Shown here piece by piece: positions 1 through 6,803 of a stretch of 14,217 nt of DNA (positions within the stretch are counted from its first letter, which is position 1; each line of letters starts with the position of its first letter). The translations under genes and the position numbers were made by a program. Below the pieces are notes generated by a model. That model was not told the DNA's origin and ran no database searches. It saw nothing but the letters and a program-made list of their open reading frames with translations. Origin of the DNA: a bacterium (GTDB lineage: Bacteria; UBP15; UBA6099; DSWB01). The stretch spans positions 1 through 14,217 of the forward strand of contig JAGUYV010000274.1 in assembly GCA_020061125.1 (NCBI GenBank), read 5' to 3'.

Positions 1-119
1 CCGCCGGGCGCCATCCCTGCTCGCCCTGGGGCGTGCCCGCCAAGGGCGGCAAGACGCGCCGCGCCAGCGCCAGCAACCGCTTCATCGTCACATCGCGCAA
101 GAAGAAAAAGAAACGCTGA
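1..119 (+). CDS. rplB: 50S ribosomal protein L2, C-terminal fragment
   Basis: This is the last 38 codons of L2, cut by the window edge; the readable frame begins at base 3. L2 is a primary 23S rRNA binder at the peptidyl-transferase centre and subunit interface. The fragment reads [17 protein letters not shown], matching the family's C-terminal HPxTPWGxPxxGxKTR block, followed by NRFIVTSR and a lysine-rich end KKKKKR. The stop TGA lies at 117-119, and rpsS starts 20 nt later, as in the standard S10 operon. The catalytically important His region of L2 lies upstream of the window and cannot be checked. Identification is firm despite the short length. Confidence 0.93.
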   Translation, partial: AGRHPCSPWGVPAKGGKTRRASASNRFIVTSRKKKKKR

Positions 120-139
120 TTCCAGCGGGGAGGAACACC

Positions 140-421
140 GTGCCCAGATCACTGAAAAAAGGGCCTTTCATCGAAGAAAAGCTCATGAAACGCATCAAGG
201 CCGCGCAAAAGACCAAGCAGGGCGGCATCATCAAGACCTGGTCGCGCGCCTCCATGGTGGTCCCGGAAATGGTGGGACTCACCATCGCCGTGCACAACGG
301 CCGCAAGCATGTGCCCGTGTTCATCACCGAAAACATGGTCGGGCACAAGCTCGGCGAATTCGCGCCCACCCGCTACTTCCGCGGCCACGCGGGCAGCGAC
401 AAGAAATCCAATGTGCGCTGA
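140..421 (+). CDS. rpsS: 30S ribosomal protein S19
   Basis: S19 binds 16S rRNA in the head of the small subunit next to S13 and contributes to the A-site finger bridge. The 93-residue product has the usual family length. It begins [10 protein letters not shown] and carries the conserved [25 protein letters not shown] and [14 protein letters not shown] blocks. The start is GTG at 140, preceded by a good Shine-Dalgarno (GGGGAGGA, 127-134) at 5 nt spacing. It follows rplB by 20 nt and precedes rplV by 42 nt, the canonical S10 operon position. Nothing unusual was seen apart from the GTG start. Confidence 0.98.
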   Translation: MPRSLKKGPFIEEKLMKRIKAAQKTKQGGIIKTWSRASMVVPEMVGLTIAVHNGRKHVPVFITENMVGHKLGEFAPTRYFRGHAGSDKKSNVR

Positions 422-463
422 ACGCCCACGCGGGCGCGCACTTTTCATCAGGAGCGCTGAACC

Positions 464-820
464 ATGACAGTGAAAACCGAACCCAGGCCCATAGCCAGGG
501 CGCGCTATGTGCGCATCTCGCCCAGCAAGCTGCGCCGCTATGCCAACCTGGTCAAAGGAAAAGAATTCAGCCTGGCCATGGCCGAACTCGAACACATGCC
601 GTCGCCAACGGCCGCGCTCGTGCGCAAGGTCCTGGCCTCGGCCGGCGCCAACGCAGAGGAAAACTGCGACATGGTCAAGGAGCGGACCTTCGTGAAAAAT
701 GTCACCGTGGACCAGGGGCCGACACTTAAACGCTGGCTCCCCCGCGCCATGGGCCGCGCTACAAGAATCCGAAAACGCACCAGCCACATCTTGATCGAGC
801 TGGCTGAATTGAAAGGCTAA
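464..820 (+). CDS. rplV: 50S ribosomal protein L22
   Basis: L22 binds 23S rRNA and sends a beta-hairpin into the peptide exit tunnel, where macrolide resistance and arrest-peptide mutations map. The product is 118 residues, close to the 110 of E. coli. It shows the N-terminal motif ARYVRISPSKLRRYANLVKGK and, near the C-terminus, the tunnel hairpin region GPTLKRWLPRAMGRATRIRKRTSH with the conserved PRAxGRAxRIRKRTSHI. The ATG at 464 has an AGGAG box (451-455) 8 nt upstream. The stop TAA at 818-820 overlaps the Shine-Dalgarno of the next gene, rpsC, so the two are probably translationally coupled. Confidence 0.98.
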   Translation: MTVKTEPRPIARARYVRISPSKLRRYANLVKGKEFSLAMAELEHMPSPTAALVRKVLASAGANAEENCDMVKERTFVKNVTVDQGPTLKRWLPRAMGRATRIRKRTSHILIELAELKG

Positions 821-833
821 GGGAGGCATTCCG

Positions 834-1556
834 GTGGGGCAGAAAGTTAATCCAAGAGGCTTACGCCTCGGCATCATCGAAACCTGGGACAGCCGCTGGT
901 ACGCGGAAAAGGACTACGCGGACCTGCTGCATGAGGATCTGCGCGTGCGCGACATCGTGAACACATGGAACTTCCGCGGCGACAACCGCGGCGCCACGGG
1001 CAAAATCCTCAAGAAAATGCAGCGCGAAAACCGCCGGTTCAGCGGCGTGTCGCGCGTTGAAATCGAGCGCAAGGCGCGCAACATCACGGTGTTCATTTCC
1101 ACCAGCAAGCCCGGCATCGTGATCGGCCAGCAGGGCAAGAGCATTGAGGCCCTCACCAAGCACCTTCGCCAGGTCACCGGAAAGAATGTCGAAATCAAAA
1201 TCCGCCCCATTGACCAGCCCGATCTGGACGCCTATCTGGTGGGCGAGCAGATCGCCACCATGCTGGAGCGCCGCTTCGCCGTGCGCCGCGCCGTGCGCCA
1301 GACCATGGAAAAAGTCATCCGCGCGGGCGCCGAGGGCGTGAGAATCTGCGTGTCCGGCCGCCTGGGCGGCGCGGAAATCGCCCGCCGCGAGTGGGTGCAC
1401 CGCGGCCGCGTGCCCCTGCACACCCTGCGCGCGGACATTGACTACGCCTTCACCGAAGCCTTCACCACCTACGGCAAAATCGGCATCAAAATCTGGGTTT
1501 ATAAAGGCAAAAAAGAACTCTTGAGCAAGAACCGCGTCGCCGCTCTGGCGGACTGA
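834..1556 (+). CDS. rpsC: 30S ribosomal protein S3, with an internal insertion
   Basis: S3 sits at the mRNA entry channel and, with S4 and S5, forms the ribosomal helicase. The product has 240 residues. It begins GQKVNPRGLRLGI and has the KH type II domain with a GxxG loop GQQG at residues 98-101, followed by the S3 C-terminal signature SGRLGGAEIAR and GRVPLHTLRADIDY. Compared from memory with E. coli and Thermus S3, about 20 extra residues lie between the VRDIV helix and SRVEIER (within residues 41-72), while the basic C-terminal tail is short. The start is GTG at 834, with TAAGGGAGG (818-826) 7 nt upstream, overlapping the rplV stop. Confidence 0.98.
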   Translation: MGQKVNPRGLRLGIIETWDSRWYAEKDYADLLHEDLRVRDIVNTWNFRGDNRGATGKILKKMQRENRRFSGVSRVEIERKARNITVFISTSKPGIVIGQQGKSIEALTKHLRQVTGKNVEIKIRPIDQPDLDAYLVGEQIATMLERRFAVRRAVRQTMEKVIRAGAEGVRICVSGRLGGAEIARREWVHRGRVPLHTLRADIDYAFTEAFTTYGKIGIKIWVYKGKKELLSKNRVAALAD

Positions 1557-1580
1557 TCGAGAAAGGCAGATACGAGAACC

Positions 1581-1985
1581 ATGCTGCAGCCGAAAAAAGT
1601 CAAACACCGCAAAATGCAGCGGGGCCGCATGAAAGGCTCGCCGCGCAAAGGCTCCACAGTGGCCTTTGGGCAGTGGGGTCTGCAGGCCATGGAGCCGGGC
1701 TGGATCACGGCCCGCCAGATTGAAGCCATGCGCGTGGCCGTCACCCGCGCCATCAAACGCGGCGGCAAAGTCTGGATCCGCATTTTCCCGCAGAAAAGCA
1801 TCACCAAGAAACCCGCGGAAACGCGCATGGGCAAAGGCAAAGGCGCGCCCGACCAGTGGGTCGCCGTGGTCAAGCCGGGCACCATGCTCATCGAACTGGC
1901 CGGCGTGAGCGACGAGCTGGCAAAGAACGCCCTGAACCTCGCTTATTACAAACTGCCCATCAAAACCCGGATCGTGAAGCGCTGA
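1581..1985 (+). CDS. rplP: 50S ribosomal protein L16
   Basis: L16 organises helices near the A-site tRNA on the large subunit. The 134-residue product matches the usual length (136 in E. coli). It shows [16 protein letters not shown] at the N-terminus, [22 protein letters not shown] in the middle, and the conserved loop [24 protein letters not shown]. The arginine in ETRMGKGKG is the position known to be hydroxylated in E. coli L16; whether it is modified here is unknown. The start ATG at 1581 has only a weak Shine-Dalgarno (GAAAGG about 1561). It follows rpsC by 24 nt and precedes rpmC by 27 nt, in canonical order. Confidence 0.98.
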   Translation: MLQPKKVKHRKMQRGRMKGSPRKGSTVAFGQWGLQAMEPGWITARQIEAMRVAVTRAIKRGGKVWIRIFPQKSITKKPAETRMGKGKGAPDQWVAVVKPGTMLIELAGVSDELAKNALNLAYYKLPIKTRIVKR

Positions 1986-2012
1986 CGCGCCGGGCGGGCA
2001 AGGGAGCACGAC

Positions 2013-2210
2013 ATGAAACCAAAAGACATCAAGGCGCTCAAAGACGCGGAACTGGACGGCAAGCTCGACGACTACAAGCAGGAGCTGTTCAATCTGCGCT
2101 GGCAGAGCGCATCGCACCAAAACCAGAATCCCAAGCGGGCGCGCGAGGTGCGCAAAAACATCGCGCGCATCCTGACCGTCAAAAACGCTCGACAGCAGGG
2201 AAAGGCGTAA
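2013..2210 (+). CDS. rpmC: 50S ribosomal protein L29
   Basis: L29 is a small two-helix protein near the exit tunnel that contributes to the docking site for trigger factor and SRP. The product has 65 residues, the typical length, starting MKPKDIKALKDAEL and containing the signature LFNLRWQSASHQNQNPKRAREVRKNIARILT. The ATG at 2013 is preceded by AAGGGAG (2000-2006) at 6 nt spacing. The stop TAA at 2208-2210 lies only 3 nt before the rpsQ ATG, so translation of rpsQ probably depends on termination here. Confidence 0.97.
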   Translation: MKPKDIKALKDAELDGKLDDYKQELFNLRWQSASHQNQNPKRAREVRKNIARILTVKNARQQGKA

Positions 2211-2213
2211 ATC

Positions 2214-2732
2214 ATGAGGGAAAGCACAAGACAAACGCGCATCGGCACCGTGGTCAGCAACAAAATGGACAAGACGGTGGTCGTGCAGACGGAAACCCAG
2301 AAGCAGCACCCGCTGTACAAGAAATACATCCGCAGGCGCAAGACCTTCAAGGCGCACGACGAAGCCAACGAATGCAACGCCGGCGACCGCGTCAAGATCA
2401 TGGAAACGCGCCCCATCAGCAAGGACAAGCGCTGGCGCGTGGTCGAGATCATCGAGCGCGGCTTCGTGGCCACGGGCGAGGTCATTGACCCCACCGAGTT
2501 CTTCCGCAAGAAAAAACAGAAACGCGACGAGAAGCGCGCGGCCATGGCCGCCGAGGCGGAAAAGCAGCAACTCGAAGCCCAGGAAGAAGATATCGAAGAC
2601 GAAGAGGACCTGGAGGCCGAAGACGCCGCACAGGCCCCCGCGGAACCCGCATCCGAAGAGCAGGATGCTCCCGCCACATCAGATGACGAACAGGCAGGCG
2701 ACGACGATGATTCAGAAAGAGACCAGGCTTAA
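2214..2732 (+). CDS. rpsQ: 30S ribosomal protein S17 with long acidic C-terminal tail
   Basis: S17 is a primary 16S rRNA binder of the 30S body with an OB fold. Residues 1 to about 83 are an ordinary S17: [61 protein letters not shown]. The product is 172 residues against about 84 in E. coli. The remaining ~89 residues are low complexity: a lysine/arginine helix-like stretch (about 97-108), then an Asp/Glu-rich and Ala/Pro-rich tail ending [10 protein letters not shown]. The last 8 codons overlap rplN by 26 nt in another frame, so the tail cannot be a simple late stop-codon loss without involving rplN. The tail's function is unknown; charged tails in r-proteins can be lineage-specific or be processed. 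Confidence 0.96.
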   Translation: MRESTRQTRIGTVVSNKMDKTVVVQTETQKQHPLYKKYIRRRKTFKAHDEANECNAGDRVKIMETRPISKDKRWRVVEIIERGFVATGEVIDPTEFFRKKKQKRDEKRAAMAAEAEKQQLEAQEEDIEDEEDLEAEDAAQAPAEPASEEQDAPATSDDEQAGDDDDSERDQA

Positions 2733-3075
2733 GGTAGCGGACAACTCGGGCGCCCGGGAGATTCTGTGCATCCACATCCCCGGGTCCAGCAAGCGCAAAT
2801 ACGCGGGCCTCGGCGATGTCATCACCGCGGCCGTGAAACAGGCCATGCCCAACGGCAACATTAAAAAGGGCAAAGTCATCAAGGCCGTGATCGTTCGCAC
2901 CAAGTCCGCGCGCACCCGCCCGGACGGCACCACCATCAGGTTCGACGACAACGCCGCCGTGGTGCTCGACAACCAGAACAACCCCGTGGGCACCCGCGTG
3001 TTCGGCCCCGTGGGCCGCGAACTGCGCGAAAAGAAATTCATGAAAATCGTGTCCCTGGCCCCCGAGGTGCTCTGA
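2707..3075 (+). CDS. rplN: 50S ribosomal protein L14
   Basis: L14 binds 23S rRNA at the subunit interface, forming intersubunit bridge B8 and docking the silencing factor RsfS. I chose the ATG at 2707 because it gives exactly 122 residues, the universal L14 length, beginning [19 protein letters not shown]. The same frame stays open upstream to 2485, but that is a shadow of rpsQ. Further signatures are [46 protein letters not shown] and a C-terminal SLAPEVL. The start lies inside the rpsQ tail (26 nt overlap) with no strong Shine-Dalgarno (only a GAGG-poor, GACGAC-rich upstream), so coupling to rpsQ translation is likely. Confidence 0.97.
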   Translation: MIQKETRLKVADNSGAREILCIHIPGSSKRKYAGLGDVITAAVKQAMPNGNIKKGKVIKAVIVRTKSARTRPDGTTIRFDDNAAVVLDNQNNPVGTRVFGPVGRELREKKFMKIVSLAPEVL

Positions 3076-3115
3076 CCCCCGGCAGGCGAGGCGAAGGAAA
3101 GGCGGAACCCGAAAC

Positions 3116-3469
3116 ATGGCTTCCAGGACAGCGGCCAAAAAACCGCAGAAGATGAACATAAAGAAAGGCGACACAGTGCGCGTGCTGGCCGGCAAAGACC
3201 GGGGCAAATCTGGCAGCGTGTTGAGCGTGAAGCCCAAAGACGGCAAAGTGGTGGTGGAGAATGTCAACATCGCCCGCAAGGCCGTGCGCCCTCACCCCCA
3301 GAAAAGCCCCCAGGGCGGAATCATTTCCGTGCCCCAGCCGCTGGACGCTTCCAACGTCATGCTCGTGTGCCCCAGGTGCAGCAAACCCGCCCGCACCACA
3401 AGACACACGGATGCCGAAGGGCGCCGCAGCCGCAAATGTAAAAAATGTGGTGAATTGATCGATGGCTGA
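3116..3469 (+). CDS. rplX: 50S ribosomal protein L24, zinc-ribbon form
   Basis: L24 initiates 50S assembly by binding the 5' part of 23S rRNA. The 117-residue protein has the KOW motif near the start ([20 protein letters not shown], residues 16-35). It then has [16 protein letters not shown] and the GGII region. The C-terminus carries two CxxC pairs, C85/C88 (CPRC) and C108/C111 (CKKC), which form a zinc ribbon in the C+ L24 variant found in many bacteria and lacking in E. coli. About a dozen extra residues precede the usual MNIKKGD start; an internal ATG there (3152) is possible but has a poorer ribosome site. The final TGA overlaps the rplE ATG by 8 nt. Confidence 0.97.
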   Translation: MASRTAAKKPQKMNIKKGDTVRVLAGKDRGKSGSVLSVKPKDGKVVVENVNIARKAVRPHPQKSPQGGIISVPQPLDASNVMLVCPRCSKPARTTRHTDAEGRRSRKCKKCGELIDG

Positions 3470-4106
3470 AAAAACCAAAGCACAACAGGACAAGAAACCG
3501 AAGGACAAGGCCAAGGACAAAGGCCCGGTGCCCATGCCCAAGGAGCCTGCGCGCTACGCGATCAGGTATCGCGAGCAGATCGTGCCCGCCATGATGGAGG
3601 AGTTCAGCTACAGCACCGTGATGCAGGTGCCGCGGCTGGAGAAAATCGTCATCAACATGGGCGTGGGCAATGTGCGCGAAGACCCCAAGCTGCTGGAAAA
3701 CGCCATGGCGGATCTGCGTCTCATCTCCGGCCAGGAGCCGGTGAAGACCAAATCGCGCAAGGCCATTTCCAACTTCAAGATTCGCGAAGGCTGGGACATC
3801 GGCACCAAGGTCACGCTGCGCGGCCGCAAGATGTACGATTTCATAGACCGGTTCGTGAACATGGCCGTGCCCCGCATCCGGGACTTCCGCGGCCTGCCCG
3901 TGAAGTCGTTCGACGGCCGCGGCAACTATTCCGTGGGCGTGCGCGAACAGGTCATCTTCCCGGAAATCGAGTACGACAAGATTGACCGCACCCGGGGCAT
4001 GGACATCGTGATCGTGACGACCGCGCGCACCGACGCCGAGGGCCAGGCCCTGCTGCGGCTGTTCGGCATGCCGTTTGCGGGTGCCGCAAGCGTCAACGCT
4101 AAATAA
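3462..4106 (+). CDS. rplE: 50S ribosomal protein L5 with lysine-rich N-terminal extension
   Basis: L5 binds 5S rRNA and forms bridge B1b with S13 in the central protuberance. The product is 214 residues against about 180 usually. Residues 1-30 are a charged, low-complexity tail ([20 protein letters not shown]). The normal fold starts near [20 protein letters not shown], with [56 protein letters not shown] and [20 protein letters not shown] following. The start ATG at 3462 overlaps rplX by 8 nt. A later start would need ATG at 3534, which would remove the tail, but no Shine-Dalgarno is evident there. The tail is therefore probably translated, though this is an inference. Confidence 0.96.
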   Translation: MAEKTKAQQDKKPKDKAKDKGPVPMPKEPARYAIRYREQIVPAMMEEFSYSTVMQVPRLEKIVINMGVGNVREDPKLLENAMADLRLISGQEPVKTKSRKAISNFKIREGWDIGTKVTLRGRKMYDFIDRFVNMAVPRIRDFRGLPVKSFDGRGNYSVGVREQVIFPEIEYDKIDRTRGMDIVIVTTARTDAEGQALLRLFGMPFAGAASVNAK

Positions 4107-4133
4107 ATTCGTCAAGAGGGAAGGTTCACCGCT

Positions 4134-4322
4134 GTGACACGCAAAGCGCTGTATGAAAAAACATTTGTCAAAGAGCCGAAGTATCCCACGCGCCACCGCA
4201 ACCGCTGCCGCTTGTGCGGCCGCCCGCGCGGCTATCTGCGCAAGTTCGGCCTCTGCCGCATCTGTTTCCGCACCCTGGCCCACGAGGGCAAAGTCCCGGG
4301 CGTGACCAAGTCAAGCTGGTAA
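4134..4322 (+). CDS. rpsN: 30S ribosomal protein S14, type Z (zinc-binding)
   Basis: S14 is a late-assembling protein of the 30S head. At 62 residues this is the short zinc form rather than the ~100-residue form of E. coli. It carries C25xxC28 (CRLC) and C41xxC44 (CRIC), within [27 protein letters not shown], and ends GVTKSSW as is typical for the family. The start is GTG at 4134; AGAGGGAAGG (4115-4124) lies about 9 nt upstream. It sits between rplE and rpsH, the standard spc order. Confidence 0.97.
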   Translation: MTRKALYEKTFVKEPKYPTRHRNRCRLCGRPRGYLRKFGLCRICFRTLAHEGKVPGVTKSSW

Positions 4323-4353
4323 CGGCACAACACATCGAACAGAGGTTACAAAA

Positions 4354-4752
4354 ATGAGTATCAACGATCCCATCGCCGATATGCTCACACGCATCCGCAA
4401 CGGGGCACGGGCCGGACACGCCACCGTGGACATGCCCTCTTCGCACCTCAAGGTCGAAGTGCTCAAGATCCTCAAGCGCGAGGGCTACATAAAGAATTTC
4501 GTCACACGAAAGCGCAAGACCTTCAATGTGCTCAAGGTCTACATGAAATACACCGAAGACGGCAAGTGCGCCTTCGAGAGAATCGAGCGCGCCAGCACGC
4601 CCGGCCGCCGCGTGTATGTGGACAAGAACAACATCCCCATCGTGGCCGGAGGCTACGGCACCGCGGTCATCTCCACCTCCCGCGGCCTGCTCACCAGCCA
4701 GGAAGCGTTCAAACGCGGAATCGGCGGCGAAGTGCTCTGCAAGATTTACTGA
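4354..4752 (+). CDS. rpsH: 30S ribosomal protein S8
   Basis: S8 binds the central domain of 16S rRNA and in E. coli also represses the spc operon. The product has 132 residues, near the usual 130. It begins SINDPIADMLTRIRNG and has the conserved C-terminal block YGTAVISTSRGLLTSQEAFKRGIGGEVLCKIY, with the STSRG loop that contacts rRNA. The start ATG at 4354 has AGAGG (about 4341-4345) upstream. No S8-binding mimic of the helix-21 type was identified around rplE by eye, so autoregulation cannot be claimed here. Confidence 0.98.
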   Translation: MSINDPIADMLTRIRNGARAGHATVDMPSSHLKVEVLKILKREGYIKNFVTRKRKTFNVLKVYMKYTEDGKCAFERIERASTPGRRVYVDKNNIPIVAGGYGTAVISTSRGLLTSQEAFKRGIGGEVLCKIY

Positions 4753-4782
4753 CACTGTCTCGCATCGAGGTGAAACGAAACC

Positions 4783-5319
4783 ATGTCTCGCATAGGATTG
4801 AAAGAAATCAAAGTACCCGACGGTGTGGCCGTCACCATCACGGGCAACACCGTGCAGGTCAAGGGCAAGCTCGGCGAACTGCAGCACGAGCTGCACCCGA
4901 ACATGTCCATCGAGCAGGAGGACAATGTCCTGCGCGTGAAGCGCGGCTCGGACAAGAAATTCGACAAGTCCCTGCACGGCATGTCCCGCACCCTGGTCAG
5001 CAACATGATCGAGGGCGTGAGCCAGGGCTTCTCCAAAGAGCTTGAGCTTCAGGGCGTGGGCTACCGGTTTGAACTCAAGGACAAGTCCGTGGTCTTCTAT
5101 GTGGGCTATTCCAACCCCAAGGAATTCGCCCTCCCCGAAGGCATCAAGGCCGAGGAAACCGGCAAGAACACATTGAAGGTATCCGGCATAGACAAACAGG
5201 CCGTGGGCCAGACGGCCGCCAACATGCGCTCCATCCGCCCGCCCGACCCGTACAAGGGCAAGGGCATCCGCTACCGCGGCGAGCGCATCAAACTCAAACA
5301 GGGCAAGAGCGGTGTGTAA
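4783..5319 (+). CDS. rplF: 50S ribosomal protein L6
   Basis: L6 lies near the sarcin-ricin loop and factor-binding site of the 50S subunit. The 178-residue product matches family length. It begins SRIGLKEIKVPDGVAVTI, has VKGKLGELQHELHP (first alpha/beta repeat), and includes GYRFELKDKSVVFYVGYSN and the second-repeat signature PPDPYKGKGIRYRGERI. The start ATG at 4783 has GAGGTGA (4766-4772) 10 nt upstream. The stop TAA ends 2 nt before the rplR ATG, indicating reinitiation or coupling. Confidence 0.98.
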   Translation: MSRIGLKEIKVPDGVAVTITGNTVQVKGKLGELQHELHPNMSIEQEDNVLRVKRGSDKKFDKSLHGMSRTLVSNMIEGVSQGFSKELELQGVGYRFELKDKSVVFYVGYSNPKEFALPEGIKAEETGKNTLKVSGIDKQAVGQTAANMRSIRPPDPYKGKGIRYRGERIKLKQGKSGV

Positions 5320-5321
5320 TC

Positions 5322-5693
5322 ATGGCATACAAAAAACGATCGAATTCAAGCACGGCACAGAGGCAGTTGCGGCATAAACGCCGCCGGAATTCCGGCACGG
5401 CCGAGCGCCCGCGCCTCACCGTGTTCTTCAGCAACAAGCATGTGTTCGCCCAGGTCATTGACGACCTCAAGGGCGCCACGCTGTGCGCCTGCGGCACCTT
5501 GAGCAAAGACCTCAAGGAGCTGGCGCAGGGCAAGGCGCAGAGCGAGGCCGCGGCCATCGTGGGCAAGGCCATCGGCGAAAGAGCAAAAGCCGCGGGCGTG
5601 GAAAAAGTCTATTTCGACCGCTCCGGCTACAAGTACGGCAAGCGCCTCAAGGCCCTGGCCGACGCCGCGCGCAAGTCGGGTCTGGACTTCTGA
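5322..5693 (+). CDS. rplR: 50S ribosomal protein L18
   Basis: L18 binds 5S rRNA together with L5 in the central protuberance. The 123-residue protein is of normal length (117 in E. coli). It has a basic N-terminus (RQLRHKRRRNSG), then ERPRLTVFFSNKHVFAQVIDD and the C-terminal signature VYFDRSGYKYGKRLKALADAARKSGLDF. It has no convincing Shine-Dalgarno of its own and starts 2 nt after rplF, so it probably relies on translational coupling. Confidence 0.97.
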   Translation: MAYKKRSNSSTAQRQLRHKRRRNSGTAERPRLTVFFSNKHVFAQVIDDLKGATLCACGTLSKDLKELAQGKAQSEAAAIVGKAIGERAKAAGVEKVYFDRSGYKYGKRLKALADAARKSGLDF

Positions 5694-5738
5694 TCCGCAC
5701 GCACGCCAATCCATAGAGCAACGACGGGAGTTTTCTGC

Positions 5739-6341
5739 ATGTACAAGGATAAGCGGGAGAGAGTCAAGGAACCGGAAGATCAGTTCAAAGAAAAACTGAT
5801 CCACATCAACCGCGTGGCCAAGGTGGTCAAGGGCGGCCGGCGCTTCAGCTTCAGCGCGCTCGTGGCCGTGGGCGACGGCAACGGATCCGTGGGCCTGGGC
5901 TACGGCAAAGCCAACGAAGTGGCCGAGGCCATCCGCAAGGGCATCATGGACGCCAAGAACAACATGTTCCAGGTGGCCATGGCGGGCAATACGATTCCCT
6001 ACATGATCACGGCGCGCGTGGGCGCGGCCAGCGTGATGATGAAGCCCGCACGCCCCGGCACCGGCATCATCGCCGGCGGCGCCGTGCGCGCCATCCTCGA
6101 AACCGCGGGCGTGCGCGACATCGTGGCCAAAAACATCGGCACCAAAAACCAGATCAATTCCGCCAAGGCCGCCATCCACGGACTCAAGAGCCTGCGCACC
6201 CCCGAGGATTTCGCGGACCGCAGAAAGGCGTCCTCCACTCAAAAGAAAAAGGATCCCAAAGACAGACGGGACAGAGCTAAAGAACCCGTGGGCGCGGCCG
6301 CGGACGCGGGCGACTCCGCCACGGAAGAAAACAACGAGTAA
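5739..6341 (+). CDS. rpsE: 30S ribosomal protein S5 with C-terminal extension
   Basis: S5 lines the mRNA entry tunnel with S3 and S4 and affects fidelity; spectinomycin resistance maps to its N-terminal loop. The 200-residue product has the dsRBD-like N-terminal domain with INRVAKVVKGGRRFSFSALV and GYGKANEVAEAIRKG. The C-terminal domain has PARPGTGIIAGGAVRAILE, GVRDIVAKNIGTKNQINSAK and AAIHGLKSLRTPEDFA. About 35 residues beyond this form a charged tail, KKKDPKDRRDRAKEP followed by a small acidic end TEENNE, making it longer than the 166 of E. coli. The ATG at 5739 has GGGAG (about 5725-5729) upstream. The gene normally following, rpmD, is missing: rplO begins 18 nt after the stop. Confidence 0.97.
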   Translation: MYKDKRERVKEPEDQFKEKLIHINRVAKVVKGGRRFSFSALVAVGDGNGSVGLGYGKANEVAEAIRKGIMDAKNNMFQVAMAGNTIPYMITARVGAASVMMKPARPGTGIIAGGAVRAILETAGVRDIVAKNIGTKNQINSAKAAIHGLKSLRTPEDFADRRKASSTQKKKDPKDRRDRAKEPVGAAADAGDSATEENNE

Positions 6342-6359
6342 TCGGGACAAGGAACTGTC

Positions 6360-6803
6360 ATGCATAAACTGGACAATCTGCCGAAAAGAAACTCCGTGAA
6401 AGACCGCAAGCGCGTAGGCCGCGGCCACGGCTCCGGCCTGGTCAAAACCAGCGGTCGCGGCCAGACCGGCCAGAAGTCGCGCGCCGGCGGCAACATCCCC
6501 CCCGACTTCCAGGGCGTCGGCATTTCGTTCTTCCGCCGCATCCCCAAGCTGGGCGGATTCAAGCCGCTGAACAAAATTGTGTACTCGCCCGTGAATGTGG
6601 GCGACCTGGACCGCTTCGACGACGGCGCCGAAATCACCGTGGACACGCTCAAGCAGGCGGGCCTGGTTCGAACCAAAGATCAATTCGTTAAGCTTCTCGG
6701 GGACGGAGACCTGTCCAAGAAGCTGACCGTCACCGTGCACAAGTGGTCCAAGGCCGCTGAAGACAAGGTGCAAAAAGCCGGGGGGCAACTTAACAAAGCC
6801 TGA
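6360..6803 (+). CDS. rplO: 50S ribosomal protein L15
   Basis: L15 is a late-assembly large-subunit protein that threads into 23S rRNA. The 147-residue protein has the glycine-rich basic N-terminus of the family: KRVGRGHGSGLVKTSGRGQTGQKSRAG, then FQGVGISFFRRIPKLGGFKP. The C-terminal half has VNVGDLDRFDDGAEITVDTL, VKLLGDGDLSKKLTVTVHKWSKAAEDKVQKAGG. The ATG at 6360 is preceded by AAGGA (about 6349-6353). Its TGA overlaps the secY ATG by one base (TGATG at 6801-6805), a classical termination-reinitiation junction. Confidence 0.98.
   Translation: MHKLDNLPKRNSVKDRKRVGRGHGSGLVKTSGRGQTGQKSRAGGNIPPDFQGVGISFFRRIPKLGGFKPLNKIVYSPVNVGDLDRFDDGAEITVDTLKQAGLVRTKDQFVKLLGDGDLSKKLTVTVHKWSKAAEDKVQKAGGQLNKA

Noticed and set aside
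861-2570. Very long open frame (569 codons) on the minus strand, antisense to rpsC-rpsQ
   Set aside because: It lies antisense to several clearly real ribosomal genes, and its translation is low-complexity His/Ala/Gly/Phe-rich with no family resemblance. Such frames arise from GC-rich codon bias.
2485-2706. Extension of the rplN frame upstream of its ATG at 2707
   Set aside because: Open only because of the rpsQ tail composition. L14 is exactly 122 residues from 2707 and the upstream translation has no L14 similarity.
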